From: CAIOGO01 sp964447445
Lineage (GTDB): Bacteria; Bipolaricaulota; Bipolaricaulia; UBA7950; UBA9294
Assembly: GCA_964447445.1 (NCBI GenBank)
Contig: CAYUSW010000064.1
Coordinates: 1-34,838, forward strand
Reading direction: 5' to 3'
DNA: 34,838 nucleotides
The notes beneath the pieces are model-generated. The model was given only the letters and a program-made list of their open reading frames with translations. It searched no databases and had not been told where the DNA came from. The translations under genes were made by a program, and so were the position numbers. Below are positions 21,307 through 27,553 of the stretch, piece after piece. The stretch's first letter is position 1. Every line of letters starts with the position of its first letter.

Positions 21307-21723
21307 CTACGAACCCTCATGGACCTGGACTCCCCGCCGCGCGGTGATGTCGACGCGAGGAGCGTCGTGGAGGTGGCTCTTCACAGCACATTGCTCCGCC
21401 GCGCGGGCGCAGGCATCGACGTACTCCGCCGGGAAGTCCTCGGGGAGAGAGATCGCGATGTCGATGCGGCCGATTCTGTGCGCCGCCTCGTCGCGGACGG
21501 CGTCGAGCGTCATGGTCATCCCCTGAGTTGGAAGGTCTTTGCGCTGGCAGAACGCCATGACGTAGAACCCAGTGCACGTCCCGAGCGATGCGAGGAACAG
21601 GTCGAACGGGCTCGGCGCGCTGTTCCCGCCGCCGGCCTCCTTCGGCTGGTCCGTGTGAATCGTGAAGCCTTTGTAGAGGGCATCCACGCGCTTCCCACCG
21701 GGAAAGACGATCCGCATGCTCAT
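21307..21723 (-). CDS. OsmC/Ohr-family protein
   Basis: A 138-residue OsmC-fold protein. The family reduces organic hydroperoxides using two cysteines; here FLASLGTCTGFYV and AAEQCAVKSHL carry them. Other family signs are GGGNSAPSPFDLFLASLG and RIDIAISLPEDFP. The start is ATG 21723, with AGGAGGGGAG just upstream; a second ATG two codons later is possible. The sequence belongs to the YhfA-like/OsmC-like side rather than the Ohr side, so peroxidase activity is plausible but not certain. It heads a minus-strand group with a lipoprotein and the B3/B4 protein. Confidence 0.88.
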   Translation of the reverse strand: MSMRIVFPGGKRVDALYKGFTIHTDQPKEAGGGNSAPSPFDLFLASLGTCTGFYVMAFCQRKDLPTQGMTMTLDAVRDEAAHRIGRIDIAISLPEDFPAEYVDACARAAEQCAVKSHLHDAPRVDITARRGVQVHEGS

Positions 21724-22013
21724 GGTTCTCCCCTCCTCACGCAGCTCAGAGAGTACTTCCATTCACGCCCACGCGCGAAGTGCAAGGCCGAACCCTGCAT
21801 CCACCTTCCGCCCATTCTGCTCGATCCGCCGCCGACGATTGCACTCGATCCGGCTGATGTCGAGGGCTCGCGTCGCGCCCGAAGGCCGTTCGTCGCGGTG
21901 CACGCTGTGGGAGACATCGGGGGCAGGCCGCCTGGGGACTTCTCCGGCCCGTCCGAGACGCTGCCACCGCAGGCCATTGACACGCGGTGCACGTGTCCTC
22001 ATGATGGAATCAT
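21724..22013. other. Divergent gap between the OsmC gene and the YHS region
   Basis: Apart from a promoter at 21977-22005 facing the YHS gene, I see no feature. A long minus-strand frame crosses it, but it is rich in arginine and lacks a ribosome site. Confidence 0.45.
21977..22005 (+). promoter_or_regulatory. Promoter upstream of the YHS gene
   Basis: Perfect -35 TTGACA (21977-21982), 17-base spacer, CATGAT (22000-22005). Transcription should start near 22012, two bases before the ATG of a 62-codon frame at 22014. Confidence 0.5.
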
Positions 22014-22202
22014 ATGAACACGGGGCTAGGCAGACAGGGAAGAGTCGCGCGGCCGTGCACCGGCGTGCGCAAGGTGTTCCCGATCTGCAATGCCGGCGGA
22101 GAGGTGCTGGAGGCCTTGGCCGATCTCGTCGTTGCGACATTGGGCGCGAGGTACGTCCACGGCTCGGACATAGAAGGAGGAGGTGGGACGAATGCCTTTT
22201 GA
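22014..22202 (+). CDS. Possible 62-residue leaderless ORF ahead of the YHS gene
   Basis: ATG 22014 lies 8 bases after the -10 box of a good promoter, the same geometry as trmY, so it could be translated from a leaderless mRNA. The second half looks protein-like (VLEALADLVVATLGARYV, an amphipathic helix). The frame ends at 22202, overlapping the start of the YHS gene by 11 bases and containing its ribosome site. No family is recognised. It may instead simply be the YHS leader. Confidence 0.3.
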   Translation: MNTGLGRQGRVARPCTGVRKVFPICNAGGEVLEALADLVVATLGARYVHGSDIEGGGGTNAF

Positions 22203-22401
22203 TCCTGTATGCCGCATGGATCTCGATGCTCAGAATGCCATCGCGTCGTCGGAGTACCAAGGCAAGGTCTACTGGTTCTGCGCCCACACCTGCAGGGAAG
22301 CGTTCAACGAGGATCCCGAGCGCTATCTGAAGGACATCTCCATCAACCCGCCGAAGCTCCACTGGTGGAGGAGACTCCGGCCGTCATCCCGCAAGGGCTA
22401 G
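22192..22401 (+). CDS. YHS-domain protein
   Basis: A 69-residue protein made of one YHS domain, a small cysteine-containing fold found alone and in copper pumps and monooxygenases, and thought to bind metal. The motif is FDPVCRMDL, then SEYQGKVYWFCAHTCREAFNEDPERYL, with the cysteines and the FxxDPxxY ending. The ribosome site GGAGGAGGTGGG is excellent, 7 bases from ATG 22192. It has its own upstream promoter and a downstream terminator. No metal transporter is next to it; the P-ATPase 5 kb away is of the calcium type. Its stop overlaps the convergent VanZ-like stop as CTAG. Confidence 0.88.
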   Translation: MPFDPVCRMDLDAQNAIASSEYQGKVYWFCAHTCREAFNEDPERYLKDISINPPKLHWWRRLRPSSRKG

Positions 22402-22841
22402 TCCCGACACCGTGCGGGGGGAGCCGCCGCGGAGCCAGATCCACGGCGGCGTCTTCTTTGTCGCAGCGTGAGGAAAAGGAAAGCCGCCGCCGCCCCCGCC
22501 GCCGCGCCTGCCGCATCGAACGCCAGGCCACGGAGATTGAATGACCGAGTCGGCGCCGGGATCTGTGCCAACTCGAGCAGCCATCCGTACGCCGTCGATA
22601 CAATGAAGGCGCGGCCGACGGACTGCCGCCCGCTCTTGGAGGCCAGGACCAACGCGAGGAGCCCGGCCAGCCCAGCATAGGCAGGCAGGTGGAAGTAGGC
22701 ACGCCCTACGCTGTCGATCGCCCGCTCGATCCCTGAATCTCCGACCGCCCGCAGCGACATGTAGGCTACGAACCCAGCGTACGCGCCGACGGTCCCCCAG
22801 CCGACCCACGGCCTCCACGTGTGATGTACCGGGTTCCCCAT
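22398..22841 (-). CDS. VanZ-like membrane protein
   Basis: A 147-residue membrane protein with about four helices: VGWGTVGAYAGFVAYMSL, YAGLAGLLALVLAS, FIVSTAYGWLLEL and AAGAAAGAAAAFLFL. The VanZ pattern is visible in YGWLLELAQIPAPTRSFN followed by a D-x-x-G-A-x-x-G helix. VanZ relatives are known from teicoplanin resistance and as general membrane proteins; a resistance role is not implied here. The C-terminus is arginine-rich. ATG 22841 is likely, 37 bases after the stop of the upstream secreted-protein gene. Family assignment is moderate. Confidence 0.65.
   Translation of the reverse strand: MGNPVHHTWRPWVGWGTVGAYAGFVAYMSLRAVGDSGIERAIDSVGRAYFHLPAYAGLAGLLALVLASKSGRQSVGRAFIVSTAYGWLLELAQIPAPTRSFNLRGLAFDAAGAAAGAAAAFLFLTLRQRRRRRGSGSAAAPPARCRD
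22423..22460 (+). terminator. Intrinsic terminator of the YHS gene
   Basis: GCCGCCGCGGA pairs with TCCACGGCGGC (one C-A mismatch) around GCCAGA, followed by GTCTTCTTTGTC. It sits inside the 3' end of the convergent VanZ-like gene. Confidence 0.65.
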
Positions 22842-22878
22842 AGCCCCCAGTGTACCAGGCGGCCGTGGGCAGACGTTC

Positions 22879-23565
22879 CTACAGGCGAGTGAGACGCGCA
22901 ATGACGAGCGCGACCCCTGCGAGGAAGAGAAGCTTGGCCATCGTAATCAGGCGCGGGTCTCGGCCCATCTCGTGGAAGGCCCTGACCGCCTCAATCGTCC
23001 ACGGCAAGATGAGGACGTCCTTCAGTCCAAACGCTTCGCGTTTGCCGAGGGCGACCCAGGCCTTCCCGTCGACAACGGATGACGACCAAACAACGACGTA
23101 GTAGGTCCCTGGCGTGGAGAGGTGCACGGTGGCTTCACCGAGGATCCACGAGTCGGTGTCGGTGACGGGCTCATGAAGGAGGACCCCGTCCGCGACGCTC
23201 GATGTCACAATGAGAACGGCGCCCATGCCTCTCGGTGCCGCGAACGGGAGGGACAGCGCCGGCAGGCCAGGGCCCAGGATCGCCATCTGCGGACGGAACG
23301 CTCGCAGGCGGTCCAGCGCCGGAACACCCAACTGCACGTAGAGGTCACGTTCGGCCGCCACGTCGACCGCGATCCAGAGACTGGAGCCCGATGCAGGGAG
23401 GTCTCCGTACGCAACCTGTGAGACGTCAGGATCTGAGACTGTGACCGCCGCCGCCGGTCCGTCGAACGTGCCTCCGATGGCCGCGGGTCTATGCGCCAGC
23501 GCGGCTCCACCCGACAGAAGAACCGACGCGGCCGCCACGAAGATGATCCAGCTGCGCTTCGACAC
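22879..23565 (-). CDS. Exported protein with C-terminal membrane anchor, unknown function
   Basis: A 228-residue protein from GTG 23565 with a G-rich site upstream and a promoter (CTGGCC-17-TAGACT) ~35 bases before. The signal peptide is clear (SWIIFVAAASVLLSGGAALA) with cleavage after ALA. The mature part is beta-rich: SSLWIAVDVAAERDLYVQL, AVLIVTSSV, TVHLSTPGTYYVVVWSS (another Ig-like closing strand). A single C-terminal helix (LITMAKLLFLAGVALVIARL) would anchor it in the inner membrane, facing out. No family is recognised. The VanZ-like gene follows after 37 bases and is probably in the same transcript. Confidence 0.65.
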   Translation of the reverse strand: MSKRSWIIFVAAASVLLSGGAALAHRPAAIGGTFDGPAAAVTVSDPDVSQVAYGDLPASGSSLWIAVDVAAERDLYVQLGVPALDRLRAFRPQMAILGPGLPALSLPFAAPRGMGAVLIVTSSVADGVLLHEPVTDTDSWILGEATVHLSTPGTYYVVVWSSSVVDGKAWVALGKREAFGLKDVLILPWTIEAVRAFHEMGRDPRLITMAKLLFLAGVALVIARLTRL

Positions 23566-23599
23566 GCCCCACCCCTTGTCGCTCTATGCCCTGTTCCCC

Positions 23600-23628
23600 A
23601 GTCTACGCTTTTCTCACCGCCGGGCCAG
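23600..23628 (-). promoter_or_regulatory. Promoter for the exported anchored protein and VanZ-like gene
   Basis: Minus strand: CTGGCC (23628-23623), 17-base spacer, TAGACT (23605-23600). The same TAGACT -10 occurs before trmY and the FN3 lipoprotein. Confidence 0.45.
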
Positions 23629-23725
23629 CCGTGCGCTCAGATGGGCGGACACATGACGGTTCCGCCGCCCTTTCCAACAGGTACAGTGACAACGGATCCA
23701 CCACGTCTTGTGCAGATTCGGTCGT

Positions 23726-23742
23726 GAGCGCCCAAGGCGCTC
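23726..23742. promoter_or_regulatory. Small hairpin before the ribosome site
   Basis: GAGCGCC-CAA-GGCGCTC: perfect 7-bp arms with a 3-base loop, ending 5 bases before AAAGGGG, the ribosome site of the next gene. It could be an operator or an mRNA element. Confidence 0.35.
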
Positions 23743-23757
23743 GACGAAAGGGGAACC

Positions 23758-24408
23758 ATGAGGAAGTCACTCTTGATGGCTGCATGCTTGCTGGTCCTCG
23801 CCGGGCTTCCGGGCCAAAGCGCCGGCTTGGGACCCATTGCCCTCGGGTTTCATCTCATCCCGTCCGTCGAAGCCCAAGACGGGCGCCGCACGTGGGACCT
23901 CTCGATGTCCCTCGGAGTCGCCGTCTTTCTCGACGCGAGCAACTCCATCGAGTTCCTTGCGATCATCGATTCCGGTCCCACGGCGCTCGGCACGACGCTG
24001 ACATTTCGGAACGAGTTGACGGATCACATCTCCCTCGGAGCCGGCGCCACCGCGCTCTGGCCGATCACGGACGGGACGCAAGTGCGCACGCCGCTCTTCG
24101 AGTCGTTCGCGCGCGCCACCGCCCACGGAGATGCCGGGGCAGGTCTTTCTGTCGAAGCCTCCGCGTCTCTCCCTTTCCTCACCGTGGCAAAGCGGACGGA
24201 CCGATGGGCTCTCTTCCCGTTGGCGGAACTTCCGTCGGTCGGGCTGGAAGCCGACGTTCGTCTGAACGCGCGCGGCACTTTGGGGCTGCAGCTCACCCTT
24301 CAGCCTGTGCTTCTCGACATGACGACGCTCGTGGACCCCATCGGCCGGGTAACGGACGACCTGCTCATTCTGCCCATGTTCTCCGCCTTCACGAAGTACG
24401 TGCCCTAG
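23758..24408 (+). CDS. Secreted beta-rich protein, possible outer-membrane barrel
   Basis: A 216-residue protein starting at ATG 23758, with AAAGGGG 5 bases upstream. The signal peptide is SLLMAACLLVLAGLPGQSAG. The mature part alternates strands and turns (IALGFHLIPSV, WDLSMSLGVAVFLDAS, LTFRNELTDHISLGAGATAL, LGLQLTLQPVLLD), a pattern like the other two barrel-like proteins in the window. The last residues (FSAFTKYVP) are not the classic terminal aromatic. No family is recognised. It is convergent with the ABC exporter operon. Confidence 0.6.
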   Translation: MRKSLLMAACLLVLAGLPGQSAGLGPIALGFHLIPSVEAQDGRRTWDLSMSLGVAVFLDASNSIEFLAIIDSGPTALGTTLTFRNELTDHISLGAGATALWPITDGTQVRTPLFESFARATAHGDAGAGLSVEASASLPFLTVAKRTDRWALFPLAELPSVGLEADVRLNARGTLGLQLTLQPVLLDMTTLVDPIGRVTDDLLILPMFSAFTKYVP

Positions 24409-24427
24409 GCAGAGCATCTCCGGCCCG

Positions 24428-24449
24428 GAAGGGAGACCGCCATCCCTTC
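24428..24449. terminator. Hairpin between convergent genes
   Basis: GAAGGGA and TCCCTTC pair perfectly around an 8-base loop in the 50-base gap between the secreted-protein gene and the ABC operon. There is no T-run. Confidence 0.35.
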
Positions 24450-24458
24450 GGCTTCGAC

Positions 24459-25319
24459 CTAGTACATCGTCTGCATGTCGAGGAGGCCTTTCGAGCGGGC
24501 ACGCCTCTCCGCCAGGCGGAAGAGGAAGACCGCGAGGACGGCAAGGACGGTGGACGACACGGCGATGATCCCGACAAGGGTCCCATTCGAGAGTCCGGCG
24601 AATGAGGCAGTTCCCTCGCCGAGCAGAGCTCGGCGCATCGCTTCCACCCAGTACGTGATGGGAATCGCGCGGCCAACGGCGGAAAGCCACGTCGGCAATG
24701 TGTCCAGCGGAAAGACCACGCCGCACAGGAGATAGAGGCCGCCCGCAACGGCCTCGCCGACCCCGTAGTTGTGCCGCGCCGTGATCAGGGTGACGCCACC
24801 GAGAAGAATCCCGAAGAAGGCAAGCATCCCGGCCCCGAGCGCCAGCGATCCGATCGCGAGGGGCCAGTCGATGCTCGCGAGCTGTACGGGGACGCCGAGC
24901 GCCAACGTTCCCAGCAGAAGCATCAACACCACCGCGATCGTAGCGACCAACGTTTTGGCGACACCTCGCCCGACGAGGTAGGTGAGCACGTTGACGGGCG
25001 CGGTGTAGACGTACTTCAGCATCCCGTAGTGCTCGCGGTCGTCGATAATCGCCCAACTGATTCCCGCGAGGACCGCGGGAACGTAGATGAATAATGCGTT
25101 CCCGACGAAGACCGCGGGGAACAGCGGGCTTTCCAGCCCGCCCTTCGCGATGACCGCATACATGAAGACTAGGATTAGCGCTCCCGCCATCGGCTTCACG
25201 AGGGAGTAGATCGCGAAGACAAACGGGTCCGCCCAGTTCGACTCGATCTGCCAGCCAAGCCACGCCGCCACCCGCAGGCTGCGTAGCGCTTCGCTTCGTT
25301 TTCCCCTCTCACGCATCAC
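24459..25319 (-). CDS. ABC-2 type exporter permease (second permease)
   Basis: A 286-residue inner-membrane protein with about six helices. The N-terminal amphipathic segment and first helices match ABC-2 permeases (WADPFVFAIYSLVKPMAGAL), with later GMLAFFGILLGGVTLIT and the conserved AVAGGLYLLCGVVFPLDTLP and IPITYWVEAMRRALLG blocks. It overlaps the preceding permease gene by four bases (ATGA). With the other permease and the ATPase it would form a heterodimeric exporter; the substrate (drug, lipid or polysaccharide) cannot be read from sequence. It is last in its operon. Confidence 0.88.
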   Translation of the reverse strand: MMRERGKRSEALRSLRVAAWLGWQIESNWADPFVFAIYSLVKPMAGALILVFMYAVIAKGGLESPLFPAVFVGNALFIYVPAVLAGISWAIIDDREHYGMLKYVYTAPVNVLTYLVGRGVAKTLVATIAVVLMLLLGTLALGVPVQLASIDWPLAIGSLALGAGMLAFFGILLGGVTLITARHNYGVGEAVAGGLYLLCGVVFPLDTLPTWLSAVGRAIPITYWVEAMRRALLGEGTASFAGLSNGTLVGIIAVSSTVLAVLAVFLFRLAERRARSKGLLDMQTMY

Positions 25320-26143
25320 TGCCCCCTGATCGAAAGCCGGCCCTCGCGCCGCGCCAGGGCCTCGAAGTACGCCAATGCCCGACGGGCAAGGACAAGGAAC
25401 AGCACAGCCAGCACCGCGAGGATTGCCAACTCCACCTCCGGAGAGAGGAACCGAAAGCTGGCAAGCATGGCGGGAAAGAGAAGCTGCCGCATGGCATCAA
25501 GTCCCAGCGTGATCGGCAGGATCGACGCGGCCGCCGCAACGACCTGACCGAGGGCGCGCACCGGGAAGTAGAAGCCCGAGACGAGCGACACCGGCTCCTG
25601 CAGCAGATTCGACAGGTGCCACGCCTCGCGTCCGAACAGCAGGAAGAGCGACGAGAGGAGCATCCCAAGCCCGTAGAGGGCCACGAGCGTGGTCAAGAAC
25701 ACCCCGAGGAGCACCGGCACGTTCTGCACGCTCATGGAAACATGAAAGAGAAGCGTGCCGATCGTGATCACGGCCACGGCGCGCAGCGTCGTCGCGAACA
25801 TCCCGCCGAGCGCCATGCCCAGGAGGATCGCCATGCACGACGTCGGCGCGACGATGTAGAGTTCGAGGTTTCCTGTCTCCTTCTCCCAGTACAGCTGGCT
25901 CGCCATGCTCCACAAGACGTTGAGCCAGTAGGCCGACATCGCGCCTCCCAGGACGACGAAGCCAATGAACTCGGGCGGCGCCTGGATCGCGCGATAGATG
26001 TAGACATAAGCCGCCACTTGGAGAAGCGGCAGGAAGATCTCGAAGAACACCCAGCTCTTCTCCCGCTGCGCGCCGATGATCCGGGGGTACGCACGCCCTC
26101 TCACCGTTCGCCAGAACACCGTCCAAGCTGAACCGGATCTCAC
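25316..26143 (-). CDS. ABC-2 type exporter permease (first permease)
   Basis: A 275-residue membrane protein with about six helices: FFEIFLPLLQVAAYVYIY, EFIGFVVLGGAMSAYWLNVL, LRAVAVITIGTLLF and VPVLLGVFLTTLVALYGLGM. The cytoplasmic coupling region YWEKETGNLELYIVAPTS and the late ILPITLGLDAMRQLLFP are typical of ABC-2 permeases. It starts four bases inside the end of the ATPase gene (ATGA) and ends overlapping the second permease, so all three proteins are made in step. The two permeases are diverged from each other, consistent with a heterodimer. Confidence 0.88.
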   Translation of the reverse strand: MRSGSAWTVFWRTVRGRAYPRIIGAQREKSWVFFEIFLPLLQVAAYVYIYRAIQAPPEFIGFVVLGGAMSAYWLNVLWSMASQLYWEKETGNLELYIVAPTSCMAILLGMALGGMFATTLRAVAVITIGTLLFHVSMSVQNVPVLLGVFLTTLVALYGLGMLLSSLFLLFGREAWHLSNLLQEPVSLVSGFYFPVRALGQVVAAAASILPITLGLDAMRQLLFPAMLASFRFLSPEVELAILAVLAVLFLVLARRALAYFEALARREGRLSIRGQ

Positions 26144-27159
26144 GCGCCACCCCCTTCGCGTGCGTCGTCCTCGAATCCGTGCCCAACGACGTGGAGGAAC
26201 ACGTCCTCGAGCGTCGGCTCACGCTTGTCAAGCGACAAGAGCCGCCCGCCGGCCGCTTGGAGAGATCCCAGCACATCCGTTAGCGCACCGTCGCTCGACA
26301 GGATCAAGTGGACCTCGATGTGGTCGTCATGGACCGTCTGCGTGAACCGGCCAACGTCCGGCCGGCCCTGCACGGCTCCCTGAGCGTCCGCCAGTTCTGC
26401 GATGCGCAAGCAGTAGATGGCCTCGCTCTGCAACCCGCGCTTCAGGGTCGCCGGCGCGTCGCAGGCCAGAATGCGACCCTTGTCGATGATGGCCACGCGC
26501 CCGCACAACTCGTCGGCTTCGTGCATCGCGTGCGTCGTGAGCAGGATCGTGCGGTCGCGGTGCTCGGCGATCCAGTTCGCGACGAAGCCTCGGAGCGTGT
26601 GGGATGTCTGCACGTCCAGTCCGAGCGTCGGCTCATCGAGGAACAGGATCTCCGGCTCGGTGAGGAACCCGCGGACGAAATTCATCTTCTGCCGCATGCC
26701 TGTCGAGAGGTGGTAGATCTTCGTGCGCGACTTGTCGGCCAGCCCCACGACGGCAAGCAGCTCCTTGATCTTGGCTCTCGCGACGCGTGTATCCATCCCG
26801 TAGAACTGGGAGAACATCCAAAGGTTCTCTTCGATCGTGAGGAGACCGTACCCGGACGTCTCACCGCCGGAGACCATGCCGATGTGCCGCCGAACGCTCT
26901 TTGGATCCGCGGCGACGTCCACGCCGGCAACCCACGCGCGTCCGGACGTTGGCGAGAGCAAGGTCGTCAGGATCTTGATCGTCGTCGTCTTCCCGGCGCC
27001 GTTCGGGCCGAGCACGCCGAACAACTCGCCGCGCTCGACGGAGAAGCTCACGCCGTCGAGCGCCACAACGTCGCGCTTCTGCTTCTTCGCCTCGCGTCGC
27101 TTCGCGCGAAAGACACGGCGCAAGTCCTCGGTGCGTATAGCGCAGGAATCAGACATCAT
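26140..27159 (-). CDS. ABC exporter ATP-binding protein
   Basis: A 339-residue ATPase. Walker A is GPNGAGKTTTIK, the signature is LSTGMRQKMNF (STG in place of the usual SGG), Walker B is ILFLDEPTLGLD and the H-loop is LLTTHAMHEAD. After the core, ~100 extra residues end with LEDVFLHVVGHGFED, the C-terminal domain common to daunorubicin-type exporters. ATG 27159 has GGAGG 4 bases upstream, with a second ATG next to it. A promoter lies ~55 bases before. Together with the two permeases that follow by ATGA overlaps it forms a complete ABC-2 exporter. Confidence 0.95.
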   Translation of the reverse strand: MMSDSCAIRTEDLRRVFRAKRREAKKQKRDVVALDGVSFSVERGELFGVLGPNGAGKTTTIKILTTLLSPTSGRAWVAGVDVAADPKSVRRHIGMVSGGETSGYGLLTIEENLWMFSQFYGMDTRVARAKIKELLAVVGLADKSRTKIYHLSTGMRQKMNFVRGFLTEPEILFLDEPTLGLDVQTSHTLRGFVANWIAEHRDRTILLTTHAMHEADELCGRVAIIDKGRILACDAPATLKRGLQSEAIYCLRIAELADAQGAVQGRPDVGRFTQTVHDDHIEVHLILSSDGALTDVLGSLQAAGGRLLSLDKREPTLEDVFLHVVGHGFEDDAREGGGA

Positions 27160-27213
27160 TCGTCCTCCGCGTGTCGTAGAAGTGAGCCCGAGCCGGGCAC
27201 GTAGGGATCCGAG

Positions 27214-27242
27214 ACACTACTCCGCACCCGGCGCGGATGCAA
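27214..27242 (-). promoter_or_regulatory. Promoter of the ABC exporter operon
   Basis: Minus strand: TTGCAT (27242-27237), 17-base spacer, TAGTGT (27219-27214). The leader would be ~47 bases and include the GGAGG ribosome site. Confidence 0.55.
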
Positions 27243-27315
27243 CCTCGCGTTGGCGAGCCGCTCGGTCTCTTCGAGATCTCCTGCCCGGGTCGCGAGACAA
27301 GGTGGTCCCACGGAA

Positions 27316-27377
27316 ACGCTTGCGCAAACCCACAACTCTGGCACCGTAACCACGGGGATCTTCCCCCACGCTTGCGC
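27316..27377. repeat. Direct repeat ACGCTTGCGC (two copies, 52 bases apart)
   Basis: ACGCTTGCGC at 27316-27325 and 27368-27377, about 75-135 bases upstream of the ABC -35 box. 52 bases is close to five helical turns, so both copies face the same side of the DNA. The second lies in a hairpin CCCACG/CGTGGG. They could be activator sites. Confidence 0.35.
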
Positions 27378-27553
27378 TACCGCACGTGGGTGGCTGCACA
27401 GAAGGGGCTGCGGGTTCAATAGGCCGCAGATCCGACGTCCGGAGGATCGAGCCGCCGGCCGCTCCCCGCCCGCGACGTCTTCTCGCAGGGGATCCACTGG
27501 CTCGCGGTACGCCCCTGGCGAGCTCGGATGTGGATGGGCGTGGCTTCGCACTC

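Larger units (their letters stand above)
27160..27553. other. Intergenic region upstream of the ABC operon
   Basis: 394 bases between the Ca-ATPase stop and the ABC operon start, both on the minus strand. It holds a promoter (27214-27242) and, upstream of that, two ACGCTTGCGC copies and a hairpin. A minus-strand frame running across it has arginine-rich, gene-poor composition. Confidence 0.5.

Noticed and set aside
22398..22841. VanZ-like gene as a glycopeptide-resistance determinant
   Set aside because: The VanZ family is broad, and no vanA/H/X-type gene is present.
23767..25263. A 498-codon minus-strand frame over the secreted protein and ABC permease
   Set aside because: It lies in the wrong frame of the ABC-2 permease and antisense to the secreted protein; composition is arginine-rich with no motif.
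27290..27430. Possible riboswitch upstream of the ABC operon
   Set aside because: I could not match the conserved cores of TPP, cobalamin, SAM or c-di-GMP riboswitches, and the region lies upstream of the predicted promoter, so it would not be in the mRNA leader.
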